Numbered from the stretch's first letter, positions 53,536-61,105 are shown. The stretch is 61,105 bases of DNA from Candidatus Melainabacteria bacterium GWF2_37_15 (GCA_001784565.1 MFRL01000064.1:1-61105); one strand, 5' to 3'. A program made the numbers and translations. Notes: generated from the sequence alone by a model not told the origin.

Positions 53536-53988
53536 TTAACCTTTAGAGTATTCATTTAATTCTTGAATAAAATCCTCGAAAGTACAACTAATAATAGGTG
53601 AAGTGTCATCTTTTTGCAGAAAGATATTTGTTATTCCAGCCTGTATAATAAATCTTTTACACAATATACACACTTGATTGTGGCCAAATATATAAATGGC
53701 TCCATCCCTACATAGACTCTCGCCTGCTTGTATAATTGCGTTCATCTCGGCATGGATAGATTGACAAGTTTCATATTTAGTTCCGGATGGAATATTGTGG
53801 TCAAGTCTGTAACATGTACCCTTTTCAAGGCATGATGTGACGCCGGTCGGTGTCCCATTGTACCCGGTGGATTTTATTTTGTTATTAGAGTCAACTATTA
53901 TTGCCCCGACTTGTGCTCTTATGCAATTAGACCTGATAGCAGCCTGTTTTGCCAACCCCATAAAATATTCTTGAAAACTTGGTCTCAT
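53536..53988 (-). CDS. Deoxycytidylate (dCMP) deaminase
   Basis: The 150-aa zinc enzyme deaminates dCMP to dUMP for dTTP synthesis. Features are CIRAQVGAIIVD, TGYNGTPTG, the ligand/catalytic HAE (79-81, SIHAEMNAIIQAG) and CxxC (C107, C110); the usual proline before the first cysteine is valine here. With two tmk-like genes and nrdJ in the window it fits pyrimidine deoxynucleotide supply. It is divergent from the adaptor gene, with only 36 bp between starts. Confidence 0.92.
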   Translation of the reverse strand: MRPSFQEYFMGLAKQAAIRSNCIRAQVGAIIVDSNNKIKSTGYNGTPTGVTSCLEKGTCYRLDHNIPSGTKYETCQSIHAEMNAIIQAGESLCRDGAIYIFGHNQVCILCKRFIIQAGITNIFLQKDDTSPIISCTFEDFIQELNEYSKG

Positions 53989-54024
53989 AGATAAATTATA
54001 TCATTTCTATAATAAAATACAGAT
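53989..54024. promoter_or_regulatory. Very short divergent promoter region
   Basis: Only 36 bp separate two divergent ATGs. TATAAT at ~54009-54014 faces the plus-strand gene about 10 bp before its ATG; ATATAATTTATC faces the other. Neither gene has a Shine-Dalgarno sequence, consistent with leaderless or near-leaderless mRNAs. Confidence 0.45.
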
Positions 54025-55140
54025 ATGAATTTAAAAAAGAAAATATTTTCTGTAGTTATTTTTATATTTATTGTAGCCCTTGCTATCTGGTTTTTTACGG
54101 GAGGCGTACCTTGCATTGCACTTGAGATTCACAAGCAGGACGCGATAAAAGGCGTTTCTGTAACAGGAAGAGTTGCGACAACCGAAGATGTACAGGTTAC
54201 GCCAGAAGTAACAGCAACAATAGAAAAAATACTTGTAAAGACTGAGCAAGAAGTTGAAAAAGGTCAGGAGCTGGCTTATCTTAATAAGGACGAAATATTA
54301 GGGCAACTATCAACAGCCGAGGCTAGAGTAAGTGTTGCCCGTGCCACACTTGCAAGAACCCGGATAGAATATCAGGATGCACTTTCTGATGAAAAACGAT
54401 ATAAAAAACTTTTTGAAATAGGTGCTGTGAGCAAGAGAGCACTTGAAGAAAGGACGCTCCGCAGAGAGCAGCTTAAAGAAACTATAATACAGACTCAAAA
54501 TGAAATTGAGGCAGCTCAGGGACAATTATCAACTACAAGGGAGCAATTTGATAACTATACAGTTAGAGCTCCGATTTCCGGCATTATTACTGAAAAACTT
54601 GTAAGTACAGGGGATATTGTTTCACCTCAGCAAAATCTTTTCCGGCTTGTAGGGCCAGAATTTATTTTCCTGGGCGTGGATGTTGAAGAAAATGAACTTG
54701 ATTCAATAAAGCTGGGACAAGACGCGCTTGTAATATTCGACGCATACCCTGACAGGGTTTTTAGGCAAAAAGTAATTAGAATAGCCCGCGAGGTTGACTT
54801 TGTCACAGGCACTTTTATTGTAAGAATAAGAAGGCCAGAGGTAAAGGATGTAAAAATTCTGGTGGGAATGACGCTGGACGCTACCATAATACTTGAAGAG
54901 TACAAAAACGTGATGATTATTCCGTCTGATTTTGTAACGCAGGAAAATAACAAAACATTTGTATTTAAAAAAGTTAATTATTTTGCCAGAAAAACAGAGA
55001 TCAAAACAAAGCAATTTGATAATAACAGGGTTCTCGTTGAAAAAGGGTTAGACGAAGGAGATGTTATCCTTAAGAGGATTGGAACAGGAAAGCTTAAGGA
55101 CAATACAAAAATTAAGGTTGAGGAATTTCGAGAAAAATGA
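54025..55140 (+). CDS. HlyD/MacA-type membrane fusion protein (efflux adaptor)
   Basis: The 371-aa protein has an N-terminal signal/anchor (~5-25, FIFIVALAIWFFTGG), a lipoyl-like half motif around VQVTPEVTATIEKILVKTEQEVEKGQ, a coiled-coil hairpin (~95-170), the second lipoyl half (TVRAPISGIITEKLVSTGDIV), a beta-barrel and a membrane-proximal end. It would bridge an inner-membrane transporter to the outside. The permease start overlaps its stop by 4 bp. No ABC ATPase or outer-membrane channel gene is adjacent. Confidence 0.92.
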   Translation: MNLKKKIFSVVIFIFIVALAIWFFTGGVPCIALEIHKQDAIKGVSVTGRVATTEDVQVTPEVTATIEKILVKTEQEVEKGQELAYLNKDEILGQLSTAEARVSVARATLARTRIEYQDALSDEKRYKKLFEIGAVSKRALEERTLRREQLKETIIQTQNEIEAAQGQLSTTREQFDNYTVRAPISGIITEKLVSTGDIVSPQQNLFRLVGPEFIFLGVDVEENELDSIKLGQDALVIFDAYPDRVFRQKVIRIAREVDFVTGTFIVRIRRPEVKDVKILVGMTLDATIILEEYKNVMIIPSDFVTQENNKTFVFKKVNYFARKTEIKTKQFDNNRVLVEKGLDEGDVILKRIGTGKLKDNTKIKVEEFREK

Positions 55141-56381
55141 AATTCTACGAACTATTTATAGCCTCTCGCTACATTACTTCCAACTTGCGGCAGTCAATTA
55201 TTATTACTGCTGCAATGAGTATCGGAGTAACGCTGATAATCTGGATTCCATCCATTAACCTGTCATTTTTCGGTGATTTAATAGATAAATCAGTGGAAAG
55301 TGCGCCGCATATAAGGATAACTAAGGAAGTTGATACATTTGAAAGAAACAAATCCACACTTGATACGCTTTTTGTGGACAGGTCGCTTTTACTTGAAGAT
55401 CAGGTTTTAACCAGGAAAAGAAACATTAAAACATACAGGGAAGTGATGAACCAGATCAAAGATGTCGAGCAAATTATTGCTATGGCGCCGTTCGTAGAAC
55501 AACAGGGCTTTATAATAAGGGGGGCAGAGGAAAGAGGCGCGCAAATCCGTGGAATTATACCGGAAATGGAACTTGAAGTAGTTGATATTGAAGAAGATAT
55601 TATAAAAGGAAGGATAAGAAACCTTGGAATAAACGATATAGTAATAGGAATAACACTTGCAGAGAAACTGAATGTGGGATTAGGCGACAGAGTAACTGTA
55701 GCAGGCCCCAGAGGAGAAACAAAAAATTTAAAAGTCATAGGCATTATCTCTACCGGTTTAAGAAATCGGGATGAATTCCAGGCTTATGTCAGTTTAAAAA
55801 CAGGCCAGCAAATATTTGAACTTGGCAATGACGTGAATGGTATAGGCATAAAGGTCGAAGATATTTATCAGGCAGAAAATATTGCGCAGGAATTGCATAA
55901 AATAACCGGGCTAAAGGCAGATAGCTGGATGGAGGAAAATAGGCAGATATTGGATCAGATAAACAGGTTCAGGCTTATTATCACGTTTATTAACTTTCTT
56001 ATTATATCCTCTGCTGCATCAAGCATCACCAGCGTATTTTCCATGCTTATTGCTTCTAAATCAAGAGAAATAGGTATTTTAAAGTCAATGGGGGCAAAAA
56101 GCTTATCAATAATGTCGCTTTTTGTTACGCAGGCTGCTGTCCTTAGCCTTATAGCTTATTTTGTAGGTCTTTTAGGAGCTAAGCTTCTTCTTATGTGGTA
56201 TGCGGGGCTTATTGAACAGGCAGGCGAAACTTTTTTAACTTCCGGGGTTCCTGAATTCAAGATTAGTCCGTATTATGCGACTCTGGCATTCTTCTATTCG
56301 CTAATCACCAGCATATTAGCTAGTATCATACCATCGTATCAGGCCGCAAAACTTAATCCAGTGGAGGCTATAAATGCCTGA
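55137..56381 (+). CDS. MacB/LolC-like ABC transporter permease
   Basis: The 414-aa protein has one N-terminal helix, a ~230-residue periplasmic MacB-PCD-like domain and three C-terminal helices. It contains the FtsX-family coupling motif SMLIASKSREIGILKSMGA and ends YQAAKLNPVEAINA. It resembles DevC/MacB/LolC exporters. Coupled to the adaptor gene by a 4-bp overlap. The ATP-binding subunit is not encoded next to it and must come from elsewhere. Confidence 0.9.
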   Translation: MKFYELFIASRYITSNLRQSIIITAAMSIGVTLIIWIPSINLSFFGDLIDKSVESAPHIRITKEVDTFERNKSTLDTLFVDRSLLLEDQVLTRKRNIKTYREVMNQIKDVEQIIAMAPFVEQQGFIIRGAEERGAQIRGIIPEMELEVVDIEEDIIKGRIRNLGINDIVIGITLAEKLNVGLGDRVTVAGPRGETKNLKVIGIISTGLRNRDEFQAYVSLKTGQQIFELGNDVNGIGIKVEDIYQAENIAQELHKITGLKADSWMEENRQILDQINRFRLIITFINFLIISSAASSITSVFSMLIASKSREIGILKSMGAKSLSIMSLFVTQAAVLSLIAYFVGLLGAKLLLMWYAGLIEQAGETFLTSGVPEFKISPYYATLAFFYSLITSILASIIPSYQAAKLNPVEAINA

Positions 56382-56418
56382 ATTTTCAAAAATATTGTAA
56401 TACTTTTTTATAAACTTA

Positions 56419-56447
56419 TTGACTTCATCTTTTGTTTGTTTTATATA
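56419..56447 (+). promoter_or_regulatory. Sigma70-like promoter of the 162-aa MEQVSFG gene
   Basis: TTGACT and TATATA are separated by 17 bp and located ~40 bp before the ATG. The same CTTATTGACTTC block and the GATATAAG.TAGATATA..AATGAGGTA leader recur before the paralogue at 60725. Confidence 0.6.
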
Positions 56448-56484
56448 TATGGATATAAGGTAGATATAAAAAATGAGGTAGTAT

Positions 56485-56973
56485 ATGGAACAAGTTAGTT
56501 TTGGAACAAATATTAACGTAAGTGATGAAGTTAAAGCCCTTTTTAATTACGCAAGGAATGAGATTAAAGAGGTTAAAAAAGTAACCAGGTTTATAGAAAA
56601 AGCCAAAAAGGATGGTATACCCTATGATATGGAGATTAAAACCGATGAACTTCATGGTAATAGGTTTTTAAGTGGAACAATAACTAACCCAGAAACTATT
56701 AATTCACATTACAAATATGCATATTCAGGCAAGAATAATGGGTTAGAAACAGACCCCTCTCGTTTAGATAAATTAGTAACAAGATTCCCGATTCTGCAAG
56801 TTATTCGTAAGCCAAGCATTAAAAACAATGCGATGGGACTCGACAGACCATTTGAAAGAATTAAGCAAATTTACAAAAATATGTTAGGAATACATAAGGA
56901 TCAAACTAGATTTGAAGCTTATCGGGCTAAAGAAGCACAAAGGGAAGCAAAAGTAAAAGAATTATGGGGTTAG
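56485..56973 (+). CDS. Lineage-specific MEQVSFGTN-family protein
   Basis: ATGAGGTAG lies upstream of the ATG. The 162 residues begin MEQVSFGTNINV, then a charged helical region (EVKKVTRFIEKAKKDGIPYDMEIK), a strand-rich middle and the block KLVTRFPILQVIRKPSIKNN with FERIKQIYKN. The protein at 60725 shares start, KADGI/KKDGI, LFPKLQ.., KPSLENN and FERI, so it is a paralogue. No signal peptide or catalytic motif is seen. Function is unknown. Confidence 0.75.
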   Translation: MEQVSFGTNINVSDEVKALFNYARNEIKEVKKVTRFIEKAKKDGIPYDMEIKTDELHGNRFLSGTITNPETINSHYKYAYSGKNNGLETDPSRLDKLVTRFPILQVIRKPSIKNNAMGLDRPFERIKQIYKNMLGIHKDQTRFEAYRAKEAQREAKVKELWG

Positions 56974-56995
56974 AATAGGGTAAACATCCTAAAGC

Positions 56996-57171
56996 GTCAA
57001 TCTGAGCCGTGATAATTATATGTTAGGTATGGATATAAGCATTGCGAAGGATCTTTCTAATAAACAACTGTAAGCAAGAATCCAAAAATAGGCTGTATGT
57101 TGTTATTTGGTAAGATCTTTCGCATCGCTTTTATTCCACGATTATAGCATCTATTTTATGGCTCAGATGAC
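56996..57171. repeat. Long imperfect palindromic element
   Basis: The ends GTCAATCTGAGCC (left) and GGCTCAGATGAC (right) are inverted copies. An inner pair, AAGCATTGCGAAGGATCTT (57037-57055) and AAGATCTTTCGCATCGCTT (57112-57130), also pairs. The element could fold into one ~175-nt hairpin. No ORF of note lies in it. It resembles REP/MITE-type intergenic repeats. Confidence 0.65.
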
Positions 57172-57275
57172 AACAGTCTTTATCCGCCAAACTCTACTAA
57201 CTTCTTAATTTTATCTAAAATTAATCATACAAGGATGACCCTTTAGTTGAAATTTTAATGAACTTGCCCTGTATA

Positions 57276-57300
57276 CTCTATAAACTTGATAGACAATATA
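57276..57300 (+). promoter_or_regulatory. Putative Rrf2 operator upstream of its own gene
   Basis: CTATAAACTTGATAGACAATA overlaps a TTGATA -35-like element 17 bp from TGATAT. A closely matching site in inverse orientation lies before the TauE gene. Confidence 0.5.
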
Positions 57301-57326
57301 AAAAATTATGATATTATAATAAACAT

Positions 57327-57731
57327 ATGGTAAGGTTATCTGTAAAGGCCGAATACGCTTGTCTTGCCCTGGCATATCTTTCAAAAAATTATGATAAAGA
57401 CTGGGTAAGAATTGAAGAAATAGCTGATTCTCAAGATATTCCACAAAAATTTCTTGAGCAAATACTACTTTTGCTTAAACAGGCAGGTTACTTAAAAAGT
57501 AGGCGAGGCTCAAACGGTGGATATGCGCTTGCGAAACCGCCTGATTGTATACGTATTGCAGACATAGTAAGGCTAATAAGCGGTCCTCTCGCGCCAGTTA
57601 ATTCAGTAAGCAAGTATTTTTACGAAAAAACACCCACAGAGAAGAATAGTAAGCTAACCGCACTGTTTAAGGACATAAGGGACTATACTGCCTGGAAACT
57701 TGAGAATACATATTTTTCAGATATGACATAA
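57327..57731 (+). CDS. Rrf2-family transcriptional regulator, CymR-like
   Basis: The 134-aa protein has the Rrf2 winged-helix pattern: LSVKAEYACLALAYLS, IEEIADSQDIPQKFLEQIL and the wing KSRRGSNGGYALAKPP. The three cysteines that bind Fe-S in IscR/NsrR are missing, so a CymR-like, cluster-free regulator of sulfur metabolism is more likely. The next gene is a TauE/SafE exporter 73 bp downstream, and both promoters share a similar palindromic site. Autoregulation and control of the exporter are inferred. Confidence 0.9.
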   Translation: MVRLSVKAEYACLALAYLSKNYDKDWVRIEEIADSQDIPQKFLEQILLLLKQAGYLKSRRGSNGGYALAKPPDCIRIADIVRLISGPLAPVNSVSKYFYEKTPTEKNSKLTALFKDIRDYTAWKLENTYFSDMT

Positions 57732-57755
57732 TTAACAATCTAAAAATTTTTGAAG

Positions 57756-57786
57756 CTATTGTCTACTAAGTCAATATAGTTAATTG
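57756..57786 (-). promoter_or_regulatory. Putative Rrf2 operator before the TauE/SafE gene
   Basis: On the minus strand the site reads CTATATTGACTTAGTAGACAATA, aligning with the upstream Rrf2 site with one 2-bp gap and 13 of 16 matches in the ACTT..TAGACAATA half. It sits ~20-45 bp before the exporter ATG. Confidence 0.5.
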
Positions 57787-57803
57787 GGAAAGGAGTTGTA
57801 AAA

Positions 57804-58544
57804 ATGGATTTTACTATTTTGGGGTTTATTATAGTTGGGTTTGTTGCTCAATTGCTAGATGGATGCCTTGGTATGGCCTACGGTGTAATCTCAACAACGT
57901 TTTTAACCGGGATTGGCATACCTGCAGCGGCTGCCAGTGCAAGTGTGCATACCTCGGAAATATTCACCACGGCAGTTTCAGGGTTCTCACATTTCAAGTT
58001 TGAAAATATTGATAAAGAACTGGTAAAGAAGCTTTTAATCCCTGGAGTAATAGGTGGAATAATCGGGGCATACATACTAACAGCAGTTCCCGGGGATAAA
58101 ATAAAGCCATTTGTAACAGTATATTTGTTGATTATGGGGATAGTAATTGTTGCAAAAGCCTTTAAAAATCAGGTGCCAAAAGAAGTAAAAACAAAAATAG
58201 TGCCATTGGGATTTATTGGTGGGTTCTTTGATGCAATTGGAGGTGGCGGATGGGGGCCTATTGTTACTTCTACTCTTGTAGCAAGGGGAAATTGTCCTAG
58301 ATATACTATTGGTTCGGTTAATTTTTCCGAATTTTTTGTTACTGTTGCACAGTCCGTTACTTTTTTCCTCACAATAGGTCTAACCCACTGGAAAATTATA
58401 CTTGGCCTTCTGCTTGGCGGGGTTGTGGCTGCGCCTTTTGCTGCTTTTTCCTGCAAAAAATTACCGCATAAACCGCTTATGGTGCTGGTCGGTTTATTGA
58501 TAATCATTCTTAATTTAAGAACTCTTATAATATTGTATATTTAA
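57804..58544 (+). CDS. TauE/SafE family anion exporter
   Basis: GAAAGGAG precedes the ATG. The 246-aa protein has about eight membrane helices with the family repeats GFVAQLLDGCLGMAYGV and GFIGGFFDAIGGGGWGPIV, the paired glycine-rich motifs of sulfite/sulfonate/sulfoacetate exporters. Neighbouring Rrf2 regulator and a shared operator-like site suggest it handles a sulfur compound. The exact substrate is unknown. Confidence 0.9.
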   Translation: MDFTILGFIIVGFVAQLLDGCLGMAYGVISTTFLTGIGIPAAAASASVHTSEIFTTAVSGFSHFKFENIDKELVKKLLIPGVIGGIIGAYILTAVPGDKIKPFVTVYLLIMGIVIVAKAFKNQVPKEVKTKIVPLGFIGGFFDAIGGGGWGPIVTSTLVARGNCPRYTIGSVNFSEFFVTVAQSVTFFLTIGLTHWKIILGLLLGGVVAAPFAAFSCKKLPHKPLMVLVGLLIIILNLRTLIILYI

Positions 58545-58555
58545 ACCAAAAGAAA

Positions 58556-58580
58556 AACAGCAGACTTGCGCCTGCTGATT
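58556..58580. terminator. Weak hairpin between convergent genes
   Basis: CAGCAG and CTGCTG pair over ACTTGCGC, with an A-run on the left, which would read as a T-run for the minus-strand gene. No long T-run is on the right. Confidence 0.45.
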
Positions 58581-58615
58581 AATTACCTAGCTATATCGTA
58601 GCTATATCTCGCTGT

Positions 58616-59020
58616 TTAGTTTTGTTCAGATTCTTTTGTTCTTAAATGGTTTGCAACTAATAAAGCAGCAGCGATACCAGCAGCAATTTTAATAGTTTTA
58701 AGTTGTGGAGTAGCTTTTAAAACTAATTCTTTCGCCATACCAGCTCCTTTAACCATTTGTTTAATTACAGGCTTAGAAGCTAAATATTTTGTAGCTTTTG
58801 TTAAACCTGATTTTGCTGTTGATGCAGCATCTAACATTTTTATTGAATACTTCTTTGTGGCTAAATTATGTGCAAAACTTAGTACTTTTTCTGATCTCAC
58901 CATCTTATCGACAGCCATTGCACCTAACCCTACTGCAGCTACTTCTCCTGCAACAATAGCCCTTTTTTTTGTTTTTTCTGAAAACTGAGGCATTGTTAAA
59001 TTAACCTGTAACTTTTCCAT
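58616..59020 (-). CDS. Unknown 134-aa Ala/Lys-rich protein
   Basis: AAAGGAGAAT precedes the ATG. Three or more moderately hydrophobic Ala-rich helices (AIVAGEVAAVGLGAMAV, IKIAAGIAAALLVANHL) alternate with Lys-rich segments. Either it is membrane-associated or it forms an amphipathic helical bundle. There is no signal peptide and no recognised family. Confidence 0.65.
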   Translation of the reverse strand: MEKLQVNLTMPQFSEKTKKRAIVAGEVAAVGLGAMAVDKMVRSEKVLSFAHNLATKKYSIKMLDAASTAKSGLTKATKYLASKPVIKQMVKGAGMAKELVLKATPQLKTIKIAAGIAAALLVANHLRTKESEQN

Positions 59021-59165
59021 ATAATTCTCCTTTACTGAGATGATCTACCTATTATTTTTTTCCTTCCAATTGTTTAAATGCTGATGAAAAAAAAAGTTGA
59101 CACTTTACAAATAAATATTTAACAAAACTTAACAATAATGTTAGAATTCCAGTAGGAGATTAAAA

Positions 59166-60653
59166 ATGAGACCAAAATTTAAAATATTAATCTGCGCATC
59201 TGAAGTTGTACCGTTTGCAAAAACAGGCGGACTTGCTGATGTAGCAGGTAGCCTGCCAAAAGAACTCAAAAAACTGGGCCATGATGTTAGAGTTGTAATG
59301 CCTAGATATTGGGAAATTGACAAGGAAAAATACGGATTAAAACCTGTACCCGACCCTCTCGGTGTACCAATGGGCGTTATCGGGGAAATGTGGTGCGGTG
59401 TTCTTGAAGGGAAAATTCCGGGAACTGACGTGCCGGTTTATTTTATTGAACATGAACACTACTATGGCAGGAAAAACCTGTACAATGACGATAGCGGCCA
59501 GGGATTTATGGATAATGATAACAGGTTTGTGTTTTTATCACGCGCCTGCCTGCAATTATGCAAAAAAATCGGGTTTTATCCTGATGTAATTCATGCCAAC
59601 GACTGGCAAACAGCAGCAATACCTGTACTTCTAAATACTGCATATAGGCATGATCCTGTCGGTAACGCAGCCAGCGTCCTCACAATCCATAACATGCAAC
59701 ACCAGGGCAGTTTTTATGAAGGATTAATGGATGTACTCGGAATCGGTTGGAAGCATTATAATTTCCTGGAACTTGAATTCAACGATCAGGTTAATCTCTT
59801 AAAAGGTGGAATCCTTCATTCAACGCATATAACAACTGTGAGTGATGGATATGCAAAAGAAATCCAGAGCCATGAACATGGTTGGGGACTTGATGGAGTA
59901 GTAAGAGATAGAGCGGGCAACCTTTATGGCATACTAAACGGCTGTGACTACGATGAATGGAACCCCGAAACCGATAAACACATCATTAAAAACTATTCCG
60001 CAAGTGACCTCTCAGGCAAACTCGAATGCAAACGTGACCTGCAAAGAACTTTTGGCTTGCCTGTAAGAGATGATATACCGCTTTTTGGCATAGTAACACG
60101 GCTTGTAAGACAAAAAGGGGTGGATATACTTGCAGAAGCTTTATATAAGCTAATGGGTCTCGATGCTCAATTCGTACTCCTCGGCACCGGCGAAGTGTGG
60201 TCGCATTTTTATTTCGGCGGCGCACCAGGAATGTTCCCTGAAAAAGTTGGTGTTAACATTGGTTTTAGTAACGAATTGGCACACAAAATCGAGGCTGGTT
60301 CTGACTTTTTCCTCATGCCGTCAAGATTCGAGCCATGCGGTTTGAACCAGATGTACAGCCTGAGGTATGGTACTTTGCCAATTGTACGAGCAGTAGGCGG
60401 TTTAAATGACACTGTTGAGAACTTTAATGAGCAAACACTTGAAGGGAACGGTTTTAAATTCCATGACCTGACCCCTAATGCCTTGTTTGATACAGTCGGC
60501 TGGGCAACATACACTTATTATCATAATAAACCTGCAATGAAAAAGCTTATTCAGAACGCCATGAACAAGCGCTTCACATGGGAGGACGCAGCAAGGAAGT
60601 ACGATGATGTTTATTATCTTGCTGTACGCAACAGGCGCAACATTTATATTTAA
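59166..60653 (+). CDS. glgA: Glycogen synthase (ADP-glucose type)
   Basis: GTAGGAG precedes the ATG. The 495-aa GT5 enzyme has the ADP-glucose-binding KTGGLADV (K19), HANDWQTAAIPVLL, TIHNMQHQG, the C-terminal start LVRQKGVDIL and the catalytic SRFEPCGLNQMYSLRYGTLPIVRAVGGL. It adds glucose from ADP-glucose to alpha-1,4-glucan. No glgC or glgB is in the window. Length and motifs are complete. Confidence 0.95.
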   Translation: MRPKFKILICASEVVPFAKTGGLADVAGSLPKELKKLGHDVRVVMPRYWEIDKEKYGLKPVPDPLGVPMGVIGEMWCGVLEGKIPGTDVPVYFIEHEHYYGRKNLYNDDSGQGFMDNDNRFVFLSRACLQLCKKIGFYPDVIHANDWQTAAIPVLLNTAYRHDPVGNAASVLTIHNMQHQGSFYEGLMDVLGIGWKHYNFLELEFNDQVNLLKGGILHSTHITTVSDGYAKEIQSHEHGWGLDGVVRDRAGNLYGILNGCDYDEWNPETDKHIIKNYSASDLSGKLECKRDLQRTFGLPVRDDIPLFGIVTRLVRQKGVDILAEALYKLMGLDAQFVLLGTGEVWSHFYFGGAPGMFPEKVGVNIGFSNELAHKIEAGSDFFLMPSRFEPCGLNQMYSLRYGTLPIVRAVGGLNDTVENFNEQTLEGNGFKFHDLTPNALFDTVGWATYTYYHNKPAMKKLIQNAMNKRFTWEDAARKYDDVYYLAVRNRRNIYI

Positions 60654-60657
60654 CTTA

Positions 60658-60690
60658 TTGACTTCTTTCCATGGTTGTACTAAATCTAAT
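60658..60690 (+). promoter_or_regulatory. Promoter-like block of the second MEQV gene
   Basis: CTTATTGACTTC matches the block at 56415-56426 before the paralogue. A -10 element at 17 bp (TAAATC) is weak, so the promoter is uncertain, but the leader and AATGAGGTAGGAT site are conserved. Confidence 0.4.
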
Positions 60691-60724
60691 AGATATAAGT
60701 TAGATATAGGGAATGAGGTAGGAT

Positions 60725-61105
60725 ATGGAACAAGTCAAACAAGTCAGCTTTGGAACAAACATAGTAATTCTTAAAAAAATTAGAAGGCTTCCTGGATATG
60801 CACAAGACGCCATGAAAATAACTGCATTGCAAAGAAGGGCTAAAGCTGATGGTATAGATTTAAAAATGAAGGCTGATTTATATAGTGGTGAAACAAAAGG
60901 CAAAAGAAGAGCATATATAGCTGCAGAAGTTATTCATCCTGAAGGAAAATTTAAAAAATTTGTATACCCTGGTAAGGATAATAGAATGGTAGAAAACCCA
61001 TCATTTATGGATAGGGTAGCACTGCTATTTCCTAAACTGCAGGAATTTCACAAACCTTCACTGGAAAACAATCCATACGGAACGAATAGAGTATTTGAAA
61101 GAATC
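60725..61105 (+). CDS. Lineage-specific MEQV..VSFGTN-family protein (3' end outside window)
   Basis: It begins MEQVKQVSFGTNIVIL and stays open for 127 codons to the right edge. It is a clear paralogue of the protein at 56485: shared RAKADGI-type helix, LFPKLQEFHKPSLENN and FERI blocks and a conserved upstream leader. It has an insertion of three residues (KQV) before the motif. Function is unknown. Confidence 0.75.
   Translation, partial: MEQVKQVSFGTNIVILKKIRRLPGYAQDAMKITALQRRAKADGIDLKMKADLYSGETKGKRRAYIAAEVIHPEGKFKKFVYPGKDNRMVENPSFMDRVALLFPKLQEFHKPSLENNPYGTNRVFERI

Noticed and set aside
1..61105. Prophage, insertion sequence or integrase
   Set aside because: No transposase, integrase or phage structural protein was recognised among the readable genes.

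Overview
The window is AT-rich bacterial chromosome with standard-code genes, dense packing and mostly short intergenic gaps. Several traits together suggest a member of the Vampirovibrionia/Melainabacteria, probably Gastranaerophilales: prepilin-like proteins with a KxFTLAEVL-type N-terminus, small cytosolic-looking proteins carrying an early 'VSFG'/'VSFKA' motif, class II ribonucleotide reductase, split transketolase, and many secreted or repeat proteins. The taxon is inference from memory of these families, not something the sequence proves.

Layout. 1-1643 (-) is the N-terminal part of an RTX/type I secretion protein with 240-bp tandem repeats, cut by the window edge. 1756-4176 is a divergent pair: a type IVb (Flp-like) pilin and a CHASE2-adenylate cyclase. 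4249-7487 holds three lineage-specific proteins: a 34-residue-repeat solenoid, an Ala/Pro/Glu-rich protein and a small membrane protein. 7581-13724 is a giant 1818-aa EF-hand protein with an unknown partner. 13804-16536 carries a MNT nucleotidyltransferase and a ugd-galT nucleotide-sugar pair. 16537-19079 has interspersed-repeat DNA, two tiny ORFs, crcB, rpsP with a long tail and a SprA-related HExxH protein. 19170-23446 (-) holds a pseudopilin, feoB and an internally duplicated exported protein.

23574-28163 mixes a TPR protein, the NAD(P)HX repair enzyme, gatD, a fasciclin protein and a second SprA-related protein. 28185-32228 is a tightly overlapping operon: a WecG/TagA glycosyltransferase, both transketolase halves, ftsE and ftsX; a tRNA-Met(CAU) follows. 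34215-34490 looks like a structured RNA with its own promoter and terminator. An interspersed repeat separates it from nrdJ (34781-37141).

37153-42878 (-) contains a DUF883-like protein, two thymidylate kinase paralogues, a two-domain M16 peptidase and a pseudopilin whose only plausible start is ATA. 43006-49099 contains an MnmC-type methyltransferase, a cell-envelope trio (DPGTGS small membrane protein, methyltransferase, sulfatase-like protein) and an aspartic-protease-like exported protein. 49219-53988 contains a divergent subtilase-like protein, a large TPR protein, a CBS protein and dCMP deaminase. 54025-56381 is an adaptor/permease efflux pair without an ATPase. 57327-58544 is an Rrf2 regulator and a TauE/SafE exporter sharing an apparent operator. 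59166-60653 is glgA. Paralogous 'MEQVSFGTN' genes lie at 56485 and 60725, the latter cut by the right edge.

Themes are surface/secreted repeat proteins (RTX, EF-hand, fasciclin, pilins), envelope polysaccharide supply (ugd, galT, TagA, sulfatase trio, glgA), and deoxynucleotide synthesis (nrdJ, two tmk-like genes, dCMP deaminase). No CRISPR array, transposase, integrase or rRNA was seen.
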